From NCBI GenBank assembly GCA_005656395.1, contig SRSI01000004.1, positions 186,001-250,000 of the forward strand: DNA of 64,000 nt, given 5' to 3'. This DNA is from Strongyloides papillosus. Its lineage: Eukaryota; Nematoda; Chromadorea; Rhabditida; Strongyloididae. Numbering within the stretch: position 1 is the stretch's first letter; every line of letters starts with the position of its first letter. This document shows positions 39,801 through 54,800 of the stretch, piece after piece. The position numbers and the translations under genes were made by a program. Below the pieces are notes generated by a model. The model was not told the DNA's origin. It worked only from the letters and a program-made list of their open reading frames with translations, and searched no databases.

Positions 39801-42800
39801 TGGTTCCATGATGGTGTAAAAATTCATATTGATGGAAAAAGATATATAGAAGAAATAGTTGGTAGAAAGCGTCGTTTGACCATAACAAATACCAAACCTG
39901 ATGATGCGGGAGAAATAAAATGTACAACAAAAGATGATAAATCAATTTGTCAATTGATTGTTGAAGCATTAAATAAATTTATTGTTAAATTAAAAGATAT
40001 GGATGTTATTGAACATTCTGATATAACGTTAAGATGTGAAACAAAAGATACAAAAACGCCTGGAATTTGGATGAAGAATGGTAAAACTATTCAATCAATG
40101 CCTGGTGGTAAATTTGAAACGACCTCAAGAAACGGTGTTCATATCCTTAAAATTAGACACATTGAAATTTGTGAGGGTGATACTTATGAGATTGATTCTG
40201 CAGGATTAATTGGTTCATGTAAAATAAATGTTCTTGAAGCAGAGAAAAAACCAGTCATAAATTGGAAACCAAAAAAAATTGATGCTCAAGCAGGAAAACC
40301 AGAAGTTATTCAAGTTCCATTTAGCATAAAGGGAACTAGATTAGGAGATCCTAAAGTTAGACTTCTTAAGGATGGGAAACCTGTTGATTTAGAATCCATG
40401 AAAGATCTTGTTGAAGTTGTCATCATTGGTGATGTTGCTGAAATACGTTTTAAAAATCCTAAAAAAGAAGATACTGGGAAATGGGCATTAGAGTTATCAA
40501 ATACTGGTGGTACAGCATTAGCACCATTTGATTTTAATGTTAGAGATAAACCAAAACCACCTAAAGGACCTTTAGAAACAAAAAATGTTACAGCTGAAAG
40601 TTGTGACTTAAAATGGGACAAAACTGAAGGTGATGAACAACCACATAAATATGTTGTTGAGATGCAAGAAGGAAGAAGTGGTAATTGGGTTAAAATTGGT
40701 GAAGCTAAAGGAACAGAATTTAAGGTTAAAGATTTAAAAGAAAATGGAGAATATAAATTTCGTGTTAAAGCAGTTAATGATGTTGGAACATCAGATCCAC
40801 TTACTGGTGAATCTATTCTCGCAAGAAATCCTTATGAAGTTCCTGGAAAACCAAAACACATGGAAGCTGTTGATATTAATAAGGATAGTCTTACTTTACA
40901 ATGGATACCACCAGATAACGATGGTGGAGCACCAATTACAAGCTATATTGTTGAGAGAAGAGAAAAATCAGAGAAAGATTGGAATATCGTTGGAGAGGCA
41001 AAAGCAGATCCTAACGCTGAACCAGGAAGTAAACATCAACTTGTTGATGATAAAGTTGTTGAAGGAAAGGAATATTATTATAGAGTTAGAGCAGTTAATA
41101 AGGCTGGTCCAGGAGATCCATGTGATCATGGTAAAGCATTTAAAATTAAAGCTAAACCAGCTGAACCTAAATTTACTGATGGTGGTCTCAAAGATTTGTT
41201 CTTGAAAGTTGGTGAAACAATCAAATATGAATTAAAGATATCTGGAGAACCACTTCCAGAAGTTTCATGGACAGTAAATGGTAAGCCATTAAAAGTTCAC
41301 GGAAGAGTTAAAATATTAACTGAAAGAGGCAGGACAATTCTTAAAATTGAAAATGCTCTTCGTTCCGATAGTGGGCCATATACAATTAAATTAAAAAATG
41401 CAAGTGGTGAATGTTCATCAACTGGTAATGTAACAGTTATTGGCAAACCAACACCACCAAAAGGACCATTAAAGGCAAAAGATGTAAATGCTGAAGGTTT
41501 AACACTAGAATGGAAATTACCAGAAGATGATGGTGGTGTACCATTAGAAGGTTTTATTATTGAAGCACAAGATCTTGATGAAAAAGGTAAATTTGTACAA
41601 GTTGCCTCTGTTGGCCCAGGCGAAACAGCTGCTGTAATAAAAGGTCTTAAAAACAAAGGAAATTATAAATTTAGGGTTAAAGCAATAAACAAGGAAGGTG
41701 AATCAGACCCATTGGTTGCTGATGACTATATCTTAGTTAAAAATCCATGGGATGAACCTGGAAAACCAGGAAGACCAGAAATTGTTGATGTTGATAGTGA
41801 CAATATGACACTTCAATGGGATCCACCAATGAAAGATGGTGGTGCACCAATTGAAGAATATATTATTGAAATGAAAGACCCTGATACAAAAGAATGGGTA
41901 CAAGTTGCTACCTCACCAACAACAAATGCTAAGGTTACAGGATTAGAAGAAGGAAAAGATTATCAATTTAGAGTCAAAGCTGTGAATAAAGCTGGACCAA
42001 GCAGTCCATCAGAACCGTCTGAAAAAAGAACAGCCAAACCTAAATTTGTCCCTGCATGGTTAAATCATGATGACTTGAAAGATCTCGTTGTTAAAGCAGG
42101 GCAAACAGCTAAATGGGATGTTAAAATTGGTGGTGAACCACATCCATCAGTTGTTTGGGAGAAGAACGATAAAGTTATAGATAAAGTCGACAACATTCTA
42201 GTTGAAACACACAAGAATGAACATACAATTCTTTGTATCTCATCAGCTGTTCGTGCTGATAGAGGTTTATATAAATTATCAGTTAAAAATTCCTGTGGAC
42301 AAGATTCATCTTCAGCTAATTTAGTTGTTGTTGATAAACCATCAAAACCAAGAGGGCCTTTAGAGGTATCAAATATTTTTGAAAATGAATGCGATCTAGA
42401 ATGGAAAGCACCAGAAGATGATGGTGGTGAACCAATAGAATATTATGAAGTTGAAAAGTTAGATGTTGATACAGGTCGATGGGTTCCAGCTGCTAAAGTT
42501 AAAGGAACACAAGCGCATATACAAGGACTTAAAAAAGGACAATCATATCAATTTAGAGTTAAAGCCGTTAACAAAGAAGGTGCTTCTGCTCCACTTAACA
42601 CAGAAAACGCTATACTTGCGAAAAACCCATATCATGAACCAGGCAAACCTTCTCAGCCAGATATTACAGATTGGGATACTGATAGAGTATCATTAAAATG
42701 GGATCCACCAGAGAATGATGGTGGTGCACCTATAACTCAATATATAATTGAGAAAAAAAATAAACATTCGCGTGATTGGCAAGAATGCGGTAAAGTTGGT

Positions 42801-45800
42801 GGACAGGATACAGAAACAACAATAACTGGATTAAAAGAAGGTGAAGAGTATCAATTTAGAATTGTTGCTGTAAATAAAGCTGGTCCAGGTGAAGCATCAG
42901 ATCCAAGTAAGAAAATTATTGCTAAAGCTAGGAATCTTAAACCACACATTGATAGAGAATCAATGAAGACAATAACAATTAAAGTTGGACAAAATGCAGA
43001 CTTTGATGTTCCAGTCAGAGGTGAACCACCACCGGAGATGGTATGGAAATTCAATGATAAACCATTAGATACGAATAATAATAAACATATTAGAATACAA
43101 AATGAAGATTACCGTACTCAATTTGCTTTACGTAACTCAACTAGAGCTCATGCTGGTAGATACACACTCACAGCAACAAATATTAATGGTACTGATTCTC
43201 ATTATGTTGATATCATTGTTTTGTCACGTCCAAGTAAACCAATGGGACCATTAGAGGTTACTGATATATTTGAAGATAAATGTACATTAGAATGGAAGCC
43301 ACCAGAGGATGATGGGGGTATTCCAATCGATCACTATGAGATTGAAAAAATGGATTTAGCTACAGGACGTTGGGTACCATGCGGAAAAGCTGAAGGTACG
43401 AAAGCTGAAGTTCAAAATCTTCAGCCAGGTCATTCATATCAATTTAGAGTCAGAGCGGTCAACAAAGAAGGTGAATCTGATCCTTTGACAACAGATGCTG
43501 CAATTTTAGCAAAGAATCCATATGAAGTACCTGATAAGATTAAGAAACCAGAAATAGTTGATTGGGATAAGGACCATGTTGATTTGAAATGGGAAGCACC
43601 AAATGATGGTGGTGCACCAATTGAAGCATATATTATTGAAAAGAAAGATAGCAATGGAAGATGGACGGAGGCTGCGGTTGTACCAGCAGATCAGACTGAA
43701 GCTAGTGTTACAAATGTTACACCAGGTGAACAATATCAATTTAGAATTTCAGCGAAGAATAAAGCTGGTGTTGGTGAGGCATCAGATCCAAGTGATAAAG
43801 TCACTTGTAAAGCCAGAAATTTACCACCACATATTCATCGGGAAGATTTAAGTGATGTTGTTATTAAAGTTGGACAAGGACATAAATTTGTTGTTCATAT
43901 TGACGGTGAACCAGTACCATCTGTTACATGGAGTGTTGAAGGAAAGCCGCTTCAGAATGTTCAGATTGATGATGAAGATTATATTTCTAAATTTAGTATT
44001 AATAAAGCAGCAAGAAAACAAAGTGGAAAATATACTATTACCGCAACTAATATTAATGGTAGTGATTCAGTTACAATCGATATTAAAGTTAAAGGAAGAC
44101 CATCTAAACCTAAAGGACCATTAGATGTTTCTGATGTTACTGAAGATCATTGTCATTTAGCATGGCAACCACCAGAAGATGATGGTGGTGAACCTATTCA
44201 ATACTATGAAGTTGAGCGTATGGATACACGCGATGGTATGTGGGTTCCAGTTGGTAGATCAACAGATTGTAACATGGATGTTGATAATTTAAATAAAGGT
44301 TCTCACTATAAATTCAGAGTTAAAGCTGTTAATAGTGAAGGTAAATCAGATGAATTGGAAACAGAAGATTCAATTCTTGCTAAAAATCCATTTGATAGAC
44401 CAGGAAAACCTGAAAATGCACAACCTACCGATTGGGATGTAGATCACGTTGATATTAAATGGGATCCACCACTTAATGATGGTGGTAGTCCAATTACTGA
44501 ATATAAAATTGAGAAACGTACTAAATATGGTAGATGGGAAGATGCAATTGCTGTCCCTGGCGACACTACAACAGCTACTATTCCAGATTTAATTCCTGGT
44601 GAAGAGTATGAATTTAGAGTTGCAGCTATTAATAAAGGTGGTATTTCTGATCCATCTGATGCAACTAAACCTGTTATTACTAAACCAAGAAATCTTCCAC
44701 CAAAAATTGATAGAAAGAACTTGAAAAAAACAAAAATAAGAACAGGACAAATGATAACATTTGATGTTAATATTGAGGGTGAACCTGTCCCAGAAGTTGT
44801 TTGGACAAATAATCATGGTAGTGAATTAAGAAATGGCGGTAAAGTTAAGCTGGATAATCCAGAATACAAATCTAAATTACAAATGAGAAATTGTGAAAGA
44901 GATATGTCTGGAACATATGAGATTCGTGCCACAAATTGTAATGGTGAAGACGTTGCCACTGTTGAAATTCTTGTTGTTGATAAACCAGAATCTCCAGAAG
45001 GACCATTAGTTGTTTCCGATATCTTCGCTGATAATGTTACATTGGAATGGAAACCACCTAAAGATGATGGTGGTGAACCAATTGAAAATTATATGGTTGA
45101 AAAGTTTGACACATCTACTGGAAGCTGGCTTCCAGCTGCTAAAGTTGACGGTGATTCAACAACAGCTAAAGTTGAAGGATTAATTCCTGGACATGAGTAT
45201 AAATTCCGTGTTGCTGCAGTTAATGCAGAAGGTGAATCTGAACCACTAGAAACATTTGAAAAAATTATTGCTAAAAATCCATTTGATGTTGCTGGAAAAC
45301 CAGGACAACCATTAGTAACAGATTGGGATAAAGATTTTGCTGATCTTAAATGGACACCACCAACAGATGATGGAGGTGCTCCTATTGAAGAGTATATAAT
45401 TGAAGTTAAAGAAAAATATTCACCATTATGGACAGAAGCAGCAGTCGTTCCTGCTGATAAAACTACTGGAAGAGTTGAAAATCTTAAAGAAGGTAATCAA
45501 TATGAGTTTAGAATTAGAGCTAAAAATAAAGCTGGTAAGGGTTCACCATCAGATCCATCTGATACAATGATTGCTAAATCTCGTAATGTACCACCAAAAA
45601 TTGATAAAAATTCAATTCATGAAATTAAAGTTAGAGCAGGACAAGCGTTTGATTTAGATATTCCAATAACTGGCGAACCAACTCCAGTTGTAACATGGAA
45701 TTTCGAAGGTTCTCCTGTTGAAAATTCGGATCGCATGAAAGTTGTAAATAATGAAGAAAAAACAAGATTTGTTGTTAAGAGAGCTCTTCGTAGTGATAAT

Positions 45801-48800
45801 GGTTTATATGTAATAAAAGCTGAAAACATTAATGGAATTGATACAGCAGAAGTTAACGTTATAGTTGTTGATAGGCCATCCGAACCACGTGGACCACTAG
45901 ATATTAATGATATTAATGAAAATGGATGTACACTTGCATGGAAACCACCAACTGATGATGGAGGTGGTGAAATAACACATTATATTGTTGAGAAACAAGA
46001 TACTAACAATGGAAGATGGAGTCATTGTGGAGAAGCATTAGATACTAACTTTATTGTTGATGATCTAATTAAAGGACATGAATATAAATTCCGTGTTAAA
46101 GCTGTCAATAAATATGGTGAATCTGATCCGTTAGAATCTACAAAACCAATTATTGCCAAAAATCCATTTGATAAAGCTGATCGTCCGGGAACTCCCGTTA
46201 TCACAGATTGGGATAAAGACTTTGCTGATATTGAATGGGCTCCACCAAATGATGATGGAGGTGCTAAGATTGAAGGATATCAAATCCAAAAACGTTTGGC
46301 AGGAGGTGATTGGGAAGATTGTGGCGAAGTTGATGGTGATACAACAAAAGCAAAGGTTGAGGATCTTACTCCTGGTAAAACATATCAATTTAGAGTTAAA
46401 GCCATCAATAAAGCTGGTGAATCATTACCATCAGATCCTAGTAGAGAATTACTAGCCAAAACAAGAAGACTACCACCAAAGATTGATAGAAATATGTTAT
46501 TTGATATAAAAGTAAAGAGAGGTGGTATAATTGACTTTGATGTAAATGTAGAGGGTGAACCAAATCCAAAAATCCAATGGCTATTAAATTCAATTCCATT
46601 AATTGTATCATCAAAAACAAAAATTAATGATACTCAAGTTAATAATACTAAACTTAAAACAATAGATGCTGAACGTCTTGATTCGGGTGTTTATAAAATT
46701 ATTGCTACAAATGAGTATGGTAGAGATGAAGCTGAAGTTAATGTTGTCGTACTTGATGCACCGGGAACTCCTAGAGGACCACTTGATATTAGTGATGTCA
46801 CAAAAGATTCAGCTGTCGTTTCATGGAGAGAACCAGAAGATGATGGTGGATCACCAATATCTCATTATGTTGTTGAGAAACAAGAAGATAATGGAAGATG
46901 GGTACCCTGCGGTGAAACTTCAGAGAAGCAACTTAAAGTACCAAAACTTAAAGAAGGACATGAATATAAATTCAGAGTTAAAGCTGTTAATAGTCAAGGT
47001 GAATCAGTTCCATTAACACAGCAAGGTTCTACAATTGCTAAAAATCCATTTGATAAACCAGGAAAACCACAAAATGTGGATATTGTTGATTGGGATAAAG
47101 ATAAAATGACTGTTGAATGGAAACCACCAATAAATGATGGAGGTGCTCCAATTCAAAATTATATTATCGAAAAGAAGGACACAATGGGTCAATGGGTTGA
47201 ATGTACTACAGTCCCTGGAGATCAAACTAATGTAGTTGTAGACAATCTTATACCTGGTGAAACGTACCAATTTAGGGTTAAAGCTGTTAATAAAGGTGGT
47301 GTTGGTGAACCATCTGATGCTTCAAGAAGCCAAGTTGCTAAACCACGAAAACTTGCTCCAAAAATTGATTTATCCGGATTACTTGATCAAAGAATTAGAG
47401 CTGGAAATCCAGTAAATATAAATGTCTTATTTGAAGGTGAACCAGAACCAGAAGTAACATGGTTAATTAATAATGTTACACCATCTGAAAGAGTAGATAT
47501 TGAAAATAAGAATCATACTTCAAAAGTAACTATTTTCTCTTCTGTTAGATCAGATACTGGATCTTATCATATTACAGTTCAAAATGAATATGGAAAACAA
47601 TCAGCCTCATGTAATATTACAATTCTTGATGTTCCTGGTACCCCAGAAGGACCACTTAAAGCAACAGACATCAATAGAGAAGGATGTAAATTATCATGGA
47701 AACCTCCTCTTGACAATGGTGGCTCTGAAATTGTCGGTTATATTGTTGAAAAGATGGACACAAGTAGAGGAACATGGCAAGAAGTTGGTGAATTTGCTGA
47801 TTGTAATGCTGTAATTAAAGGCCTAACAAATGGAAAGACATATCAATTTAGAGTTAAAGCTGTTAATCTAGAAGGAGAATCTAAACCATTAGAGGGCGAT
47901 GAAGATGTTTTAGCTAAAGATCAATTTGAAGTTCCTTCTCCACCGGGACAACCTAAAGTTGTAGATTGGGATACCGACAGAATTGATATTAAATGGACGC
48001 CACCAGAGGATAATGGTGGAGATCCAATTAAAGGATATGTTATTGAACGAAGAGAAAAAGGTTCTTCTTTGTGGATTGAATGCGGTAAAGTCGATGGTAA
48101 AACAACTGATTTCTCAGCTACTGGTCTTAGAAAGGGTGCCGAATATGAATTTAGAGTTATTGCAGCTAATAATGCTGGTTACTCTGATCCATCAGATCCA
48201 TCACAAGGACAAGTTGCTAAAGCAAGATATGTTAAACCTAAGATTATTACACAACAGCGTAAATATAAAGTTAAAGCTGGTTATTCATTAACATTAAATA
48301 TTGAATTTATTGGTGCACCAGACCCAGATGTTGATTGGAAGGTAAATGGTACAATGCCATTACCAGTAGAACTTTTACTTGACAATAAAGAGGGATTAAC
48401 AACAATATTTTATCCATGTTGTAAAAGATCTGATAGTTCAAACTACCATCTTACCATTAAAAATGAACTTGGTCAAGATGATGGAATATTTGAACTTATT
48501 GTACAAGACAAACCATCACCACCAGAAGGACCGTTAATTATTGAAGATGTTAACAAATCAGGCTGTAAATTATCATGGAATCCACCAAAAGATGATGGTG
48601 GTTCTGAGATTACTAATTATATTGTGGAAAGAAGAGATATTAAAAACCAATCATGGGTTCCAGTTAATCAATTTTGTACAGGAACATCATGTACAGTTTC
48701 TAAACTTCATGAAGGTCATGACTATGAATTTAGAATTATTGCTGAAAATGCTTTAGGTCAATCATTACCACTTGTCTCTGATTCACCAACAACAATGAAA

Positions 48801-51800
48801 GATCCATTTGGTACACCTGGAAAACCAGGAAAACCAAAGATTACTGATTCAGATTATGATTTCATTGATCTTGTTTGGTCACCTCCTACTGATGATGGTG
48901 GTTCACCAATTGATCACTATGATATTGAAAGAAAAGATCAAAAATCAGGAAGATGGATTAAAGTTAATACAAATCCTGTACGTGATACTAAATTTACTGA
49001 TACAAACGTTCAAAGAGAGCATGGATATGAGTATAGAGTTGTTGCTGTTAATAAAGCAGGGCCAGGTAAACCATCGGATTCATCTGATGTTGCTTATGCT
49101 AAACCATCAAAACAAGCACCAGCATTTGAGCTTGATATTGATGGTAAGGAGATTCGTATACATGCAGGTGAACCAATTAACTTCAATGTACCTTATGTTG
49201 GTGCGCCATTACCAAGTGTTTCATGGAGTCGTGATGGTATATCTGTACCTGAAGTCACCTCTGATGGATTTAAAACAACATTCTTTAAAGAAAAATCTAA
49301 AAGAAGTGATACAGGTATATATACAATTAAACTTGAAAATGAATTTGGTATAGCTCAGGCGAAAGTACTTATTTCTGTTGTTGATAAACCGGGACCACCA
49401 GAACCACCAATTGATTTAAATAAGGTAACTAAAAGATCAATACAATTTAGTTGGAAGGAACCTAAAGATGATGGTGGTAGTCCAATTATTGGTTATCATG
49501 TTGAATATCAAGAAATTGGATCCAATTACTGGGAAAAAGTTAGTGAATTAATTGTTACTACTCAGTATAATGTTCGTGGTCTTGAACATGATCAAAAATA
49601 TAGATTTAAGATTACAGCTGAGAATGTTGTTGGTATATCTGAACCATATATAACAGAACCTATTACAGCTAAAGATCCATTTAATGTACCGTCTGCTCCA
49701 TCAACACCTGAAGTTACAGAGATAACTAAGAATTCTGTTGGTTTGACGTGGAATCCACCGAGAGATGATGGTGGATCACCTATTCTTGGATATGTTGTTG
49801 AGAGATTTGAAAAAAGAGGTGGCGGTGATTGGGCACCATGTAGAAGTGTTAGATTTGATGGTACAAATGCTATTGTTACCGGATTAGCTGAAGGCGAAAC
49901 ATACCAATTCAGAATTCGTGCTGTCAACGCTGCTGGTGAATCACCACCATCAAATAGTTGTCAACCAGTCGTTTGTGAAGATCAAATATATGTCCCATCA
50001 TCACCAGAAAATGTTAAAGTAGGAAATACAACTAATGATTCCGCTACAATTACATGGCTTAAGCCAGTTAGTGATGGTGGAGCACCGATTGAAGGATATA
50101 TCGTCGAAAAAAGAAAACGTGATTCAGATGATTGGGAGAGAGCTAATGGAAAACTTGTTAAAGGGAATACATATGATGTTACTGGACTTAAAACTGGTGA
50201 TGAATATGAATTTAGAGTTATTGCTGTTAATAAGAAAGGTGAATCAAAACCATCCTCTGCTACAGATATGACAAAAATTCAAAATGCACCTGGAAGACCA
50301 TACTTTGATTTATCGGGTCTTAAAGATATTACAGTTAAGGCTGGAGAAACTATAACATTTACCCTTCCATTATTTAATGCTAATCCAAGACCAACATGCG
50401 ATGTATTAAACAGTAATGTAATGATAATGGAAGATGATAGAACATCAATTGTTGTTGACGATACAAAGGTTACATTTACAACAAAAAATGCGAGACTTAA
50501 TGATGCTGGTGCATATAAAGTTGTTGTTGAGAATAGATTTGGGAAAGATTCTGCTAAATTAAAGGTCACTGTATTAGATGCACCAAGCAAACCAACAGGT
50601 CCACTTAAGGCTTACGAAATTACCGGAGATTCAATGACCTTATCATGGTTACCACCTAAAAATAATGGTGGTGGTGATATAACAAATTATATAGTTGAAA
50701 AGAAAAATCCTTACACAGGTGAATGGGTCAAAATTGGTAGTCCAATTAGTACAACATTTAAAGCTAGAAATTTGGATAGTGGTGTTGCTTATGAATTTAG
50801 AATTTCTGCTGAAAATCAATATGGTATCTCTGAACCATTAAATGGTGATGAACCATTTGTTGCTAAAAATCCATTTGATCCACCAAGTGCACCTGGTACA
50901 CCTGAATGTACTGCATTTAGTGAGGATAGTATTACAGTTCAATGGGCAAAACCATCATATGATGGTGGTTCACCAATTCAAGGATATGTTCTTGAAAAAC
51001 GTGAGTCTGGTACAAATAATTGGTCAAGAGTTACCTTCTCAAATATTTTTGATACTAAATTTAAAGTCAATGGACTTATTCCACAAAAATCATATGAATT
51101 TAGGGTATGTGCTGTCAATGCTGCTGGACCAGGTGATTTCTCACAACCATCTGAAGCAATTCTTGCTTCAATGGCAGCCTGCAAACCAAGAGTTAATTTA
51201 GGAGCTCTTGGACATGATATCACTGCATTAGTCGGTGAGGAAGTTAAAATACTTATTCCTTATGCGGCAAGTCCAAAACCTGAAATTACATGGTCTAAAG
51301 GAAGTCATCAACTTAGTGAAATGACTCCGGAATATATTATTGAATCAAATGACTTCTTAACAGAATTGAAATATCATAAAGTACAAAAATCTGATGCTGG
51401 TACATATCATATAAGAATCGAAAATGATATGGGATCAGAAGAAGTAGATATGAGATTGAAAGTTGTTGATAAACCAGGAATACCAGAAGGACCATTAGAG
51501 TGTGATGATATTTGTCCAGAGACTTGTACATTATCATGGAAACCACCAAAAGATGATGGTGGATCACCAATTACAAATTATGTTGTTGAGAAATGTCATA
51601 TATTGAAAAATGGAGAAGAAGTATGGACAAAAGTTAGTAGTTTTACAAGAAATACAAGTATAACAGTTACTGGTTTAGAAGAAAATGAAAGATATAAATT
51701 CCGTGTATTTGCAGAAAATCAATATGGGTTATCTAAACCTTTAGTTTCAACAGAACCAATAGTAGCAAAATATCAATTTGATGTCCCATCACAACCAGAT

Positions 51801-54800
51801 GCACCTTCATGCATTGATTGTGATTCAACATGGGCTACCATCGAATGGATACCTCCAGCATCAAACGGTGGCTCAAAGGTTCTTGGATACAATTTACAAT
51901 ATCGTGATGTTTCATCATACAAATGGATTAATGCATCAACATCGCTTATTGATGGTACACATTTCAAAGTCAATAACTTACGTAATTGTGGTGAATACGA
52001 ATTCCGCGTTATTGCTAAAAATGCAGCTGGATGGTCTAAAGCATCACAACCATCTGATCGTATTAAACTTCAACAAAAGAACCGTGTACCTGATCCACCT
52101 TTACAATTACATGCAAATAGTATTGGAGCAAACTGGGTTACTCTTACATGGATTGCACCTGTTGATACTGGTGGTTCAAAAATTACACATTATTCTATAG
52201 AAAAAAGAGAAATTGGACAAAACATATGGGCACCATGTAATGATTATGATGTTATAGGAACAGAATATACGGTAGATCATTTATATGAATTCCATGATTA
52301 TGAATTCAGGGTATATGCTCATAATAAAAATGGTAAAAGTATAGCATCGTTACCATCAGGATCAATTAAAATTCAAGAATTAGCTGGAATAAAACCAGAA
52401 ATTGTTATAAAACCAGAAGATACGTTTGCACCATACAATAAAAGAGTTGTCCTTTCATGTGAAGCTATTGGAAGACCAATTCCAACATGTAGATGGCTTA
52501 AAAATGGTAGGGAAATTCCTAATGGTGCTAGATATAGAATTGAAAATGGTGAAAGTGTATATAAAATGATTATTAAAGAAGCATGGGATCTTGATGAAGG
52601 AGAATATACATGTGAAGTTAGTAATATGTTTGGAACAGCAACTGCTACATGTTATTTAAAGATACAAGCACCACCGGTGATTGAAAGAGAAGTACCAAAT
52701 GCTATTTATCCAAATGGTGAAATGGTTAGAATTAAGATATATTTCTCTGGTACTGCACCATTTAAACACTCATTAAAATTAAATGAAGATTACGTTGACT
52801 TTTCAAGTGATAAAATAAGATTAGTTGACTTTGATAACCATGTTTTAATTACTATACCTTCATTGACAACAGCTGAAGCTGGAAGATATGAATATACAAT
52901 AAGTAATGATTCTGGTGAAGCTAGTACAGGATTTTGGATCAATGTTACAGGATTACCATCTGCTCCTCAAGGACCTATGGTTATTTCGAATGTTGATCAA
53001 CACGGTTGTATGCTTCAATGGAAACCACCATCAAATGATGGAGGTTCGAGAATTATTGGTTATGCTATCGAAAAGAAAGATGTAGAGAAAGAGGAATGGA
53101 TATCTGTAGCATCATGTGTTAAAGAGTTATACTATATTGTTTCAAGTCTCTTCCCTGAACATACTTATGATTTCAGAATTATGGCTGTTAATGAAAATGG
53201 ACAAGGTCCACCATTACTTTCAACTGATCCTACATTAGCTACTCTTCCATTTAATTCGCCATCTCCACCTGAACTTGTTGAAGTGTCATCTATTGGTAAT
53301 GATTACGTTACAATTAAATGGAATCTCCCTAAAGATGATGGTGGTGGTAAAATTCGTGGATATATTATTGAGAAGAAAGAATCTAACTCTGATTATTGGG
53401 TTAGATTAAATCAAAATCCTTTACTTGTTTATACAATGGATATATCGTCATTAATTGAAGGAAGAGATTATGACTTTAGAGTTTTTGCTGTTAATGATGC
53501 TGGTGAATCAGTACCATGTCTATTAGAAAAATATACATTTATTCCATGTAATGAAGGTGGAGCACCAGTAATTACACTTGAAATGTCTGATGTATTTGCT
53601 TCTCATGGTACACCAGCAACATTTAATGTTGAATATGAATCAATTCAGCCGGTTACTGTTCAATGGTTCAAAGGTTCTAAAGAAATAGTTAATACAACCA
53701 AACATAATATTTTTGATAAAGGATATAGCCAAACATTAATTGTTAATAATACATCACTTGAAGATGCTGATGAATATTCATGTAGAGTATCAAATAAATT
53801 TGGTTTCAAATCAACAAGAGCATCATTAAAAATTAAATCTAAGCCACGTGTCTTTGTACCACCTAAATATATAACTGGTCTTGAACTCGTAAAAGATACT
53901 GACTATGAAATTGAAATTCCATATAAAGCAAGTCCCTCTGGTACAGCTACTTGGTATAAAAATAATGAAAAAATAGAAGAGAATAATAAATATTCTATGA
54001 GAATGACAGATAAATCATGTTATTTAAAAATTAATAGAACATCAAGGGATGATTATGGTGAGTATAGACTTGTTGTTCAAAATGAAGTTGGTTTTGCCGA
54101 TGGTCAATTTAATGTTATCGTTGCTGATACGCCAGATATGCCAAGATATCCAGCTATTGAAAATATGTTGGATGAAGCTTTGATCTTATCTTGGAAACCA
54201 CCTAAACTTGATGGTGGATCGCCCATTTTAAGATATATTGTTGAAAAAAGAGAAAACGGTGGAATTTGGAGTGAATGTAATAGAACAAGATATTGTTGCT
54301 CAACAATCGAACACCTTAAACCAAATAATAAATATGAATTTAGAGTTATTGCTGAAAATAAGTATGGTAAAAGTGAAGCATGTGAGGCAACAAACGCCGT
54401 TGAAATGCCAGAAAATAAAAGAAGAAATAAAGGTGCCTATAAGGTAGATGAAACTGGTAAATTAATAAGAGGTGAAGGACTACCATCATCAAATTACGAT
54501 AATTTTGTTATTGATGTTTGGAAGCAATATTACCCACAACCTGTAGAAATTAAGCATGACTCAATTTATGATTATTATGATGTTCTTGAAGAAATTGGAA
54601 ATGGAGCATTTGGTGTTGTTCATAGATGTGTTGAAAAAGGAACAGGTAATACATTTGCTGCTAAATTTGTTAATACTATTTCTGAAAATGAAAAGGATAC
54701 AGTTAGAAAGGAAATTCATGTAATGTCAGAGTTACGTCATCCATCCTTAATTAATCTTCATGATGCATTCGAAGATGAAAATCAAATGGCCATGATTTAT

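Noticed and set aside
40744..41205. 153-codon overlapping frame inside twitchin (and many like it on both strands through 54447)
   Set aside because: These are frame-shifted or antisense readings of the repeated Fn3/Ig coding sequence. Their composition (Met/Leu/His/Gln-rich) mirrors the real frame and they carry no domain.
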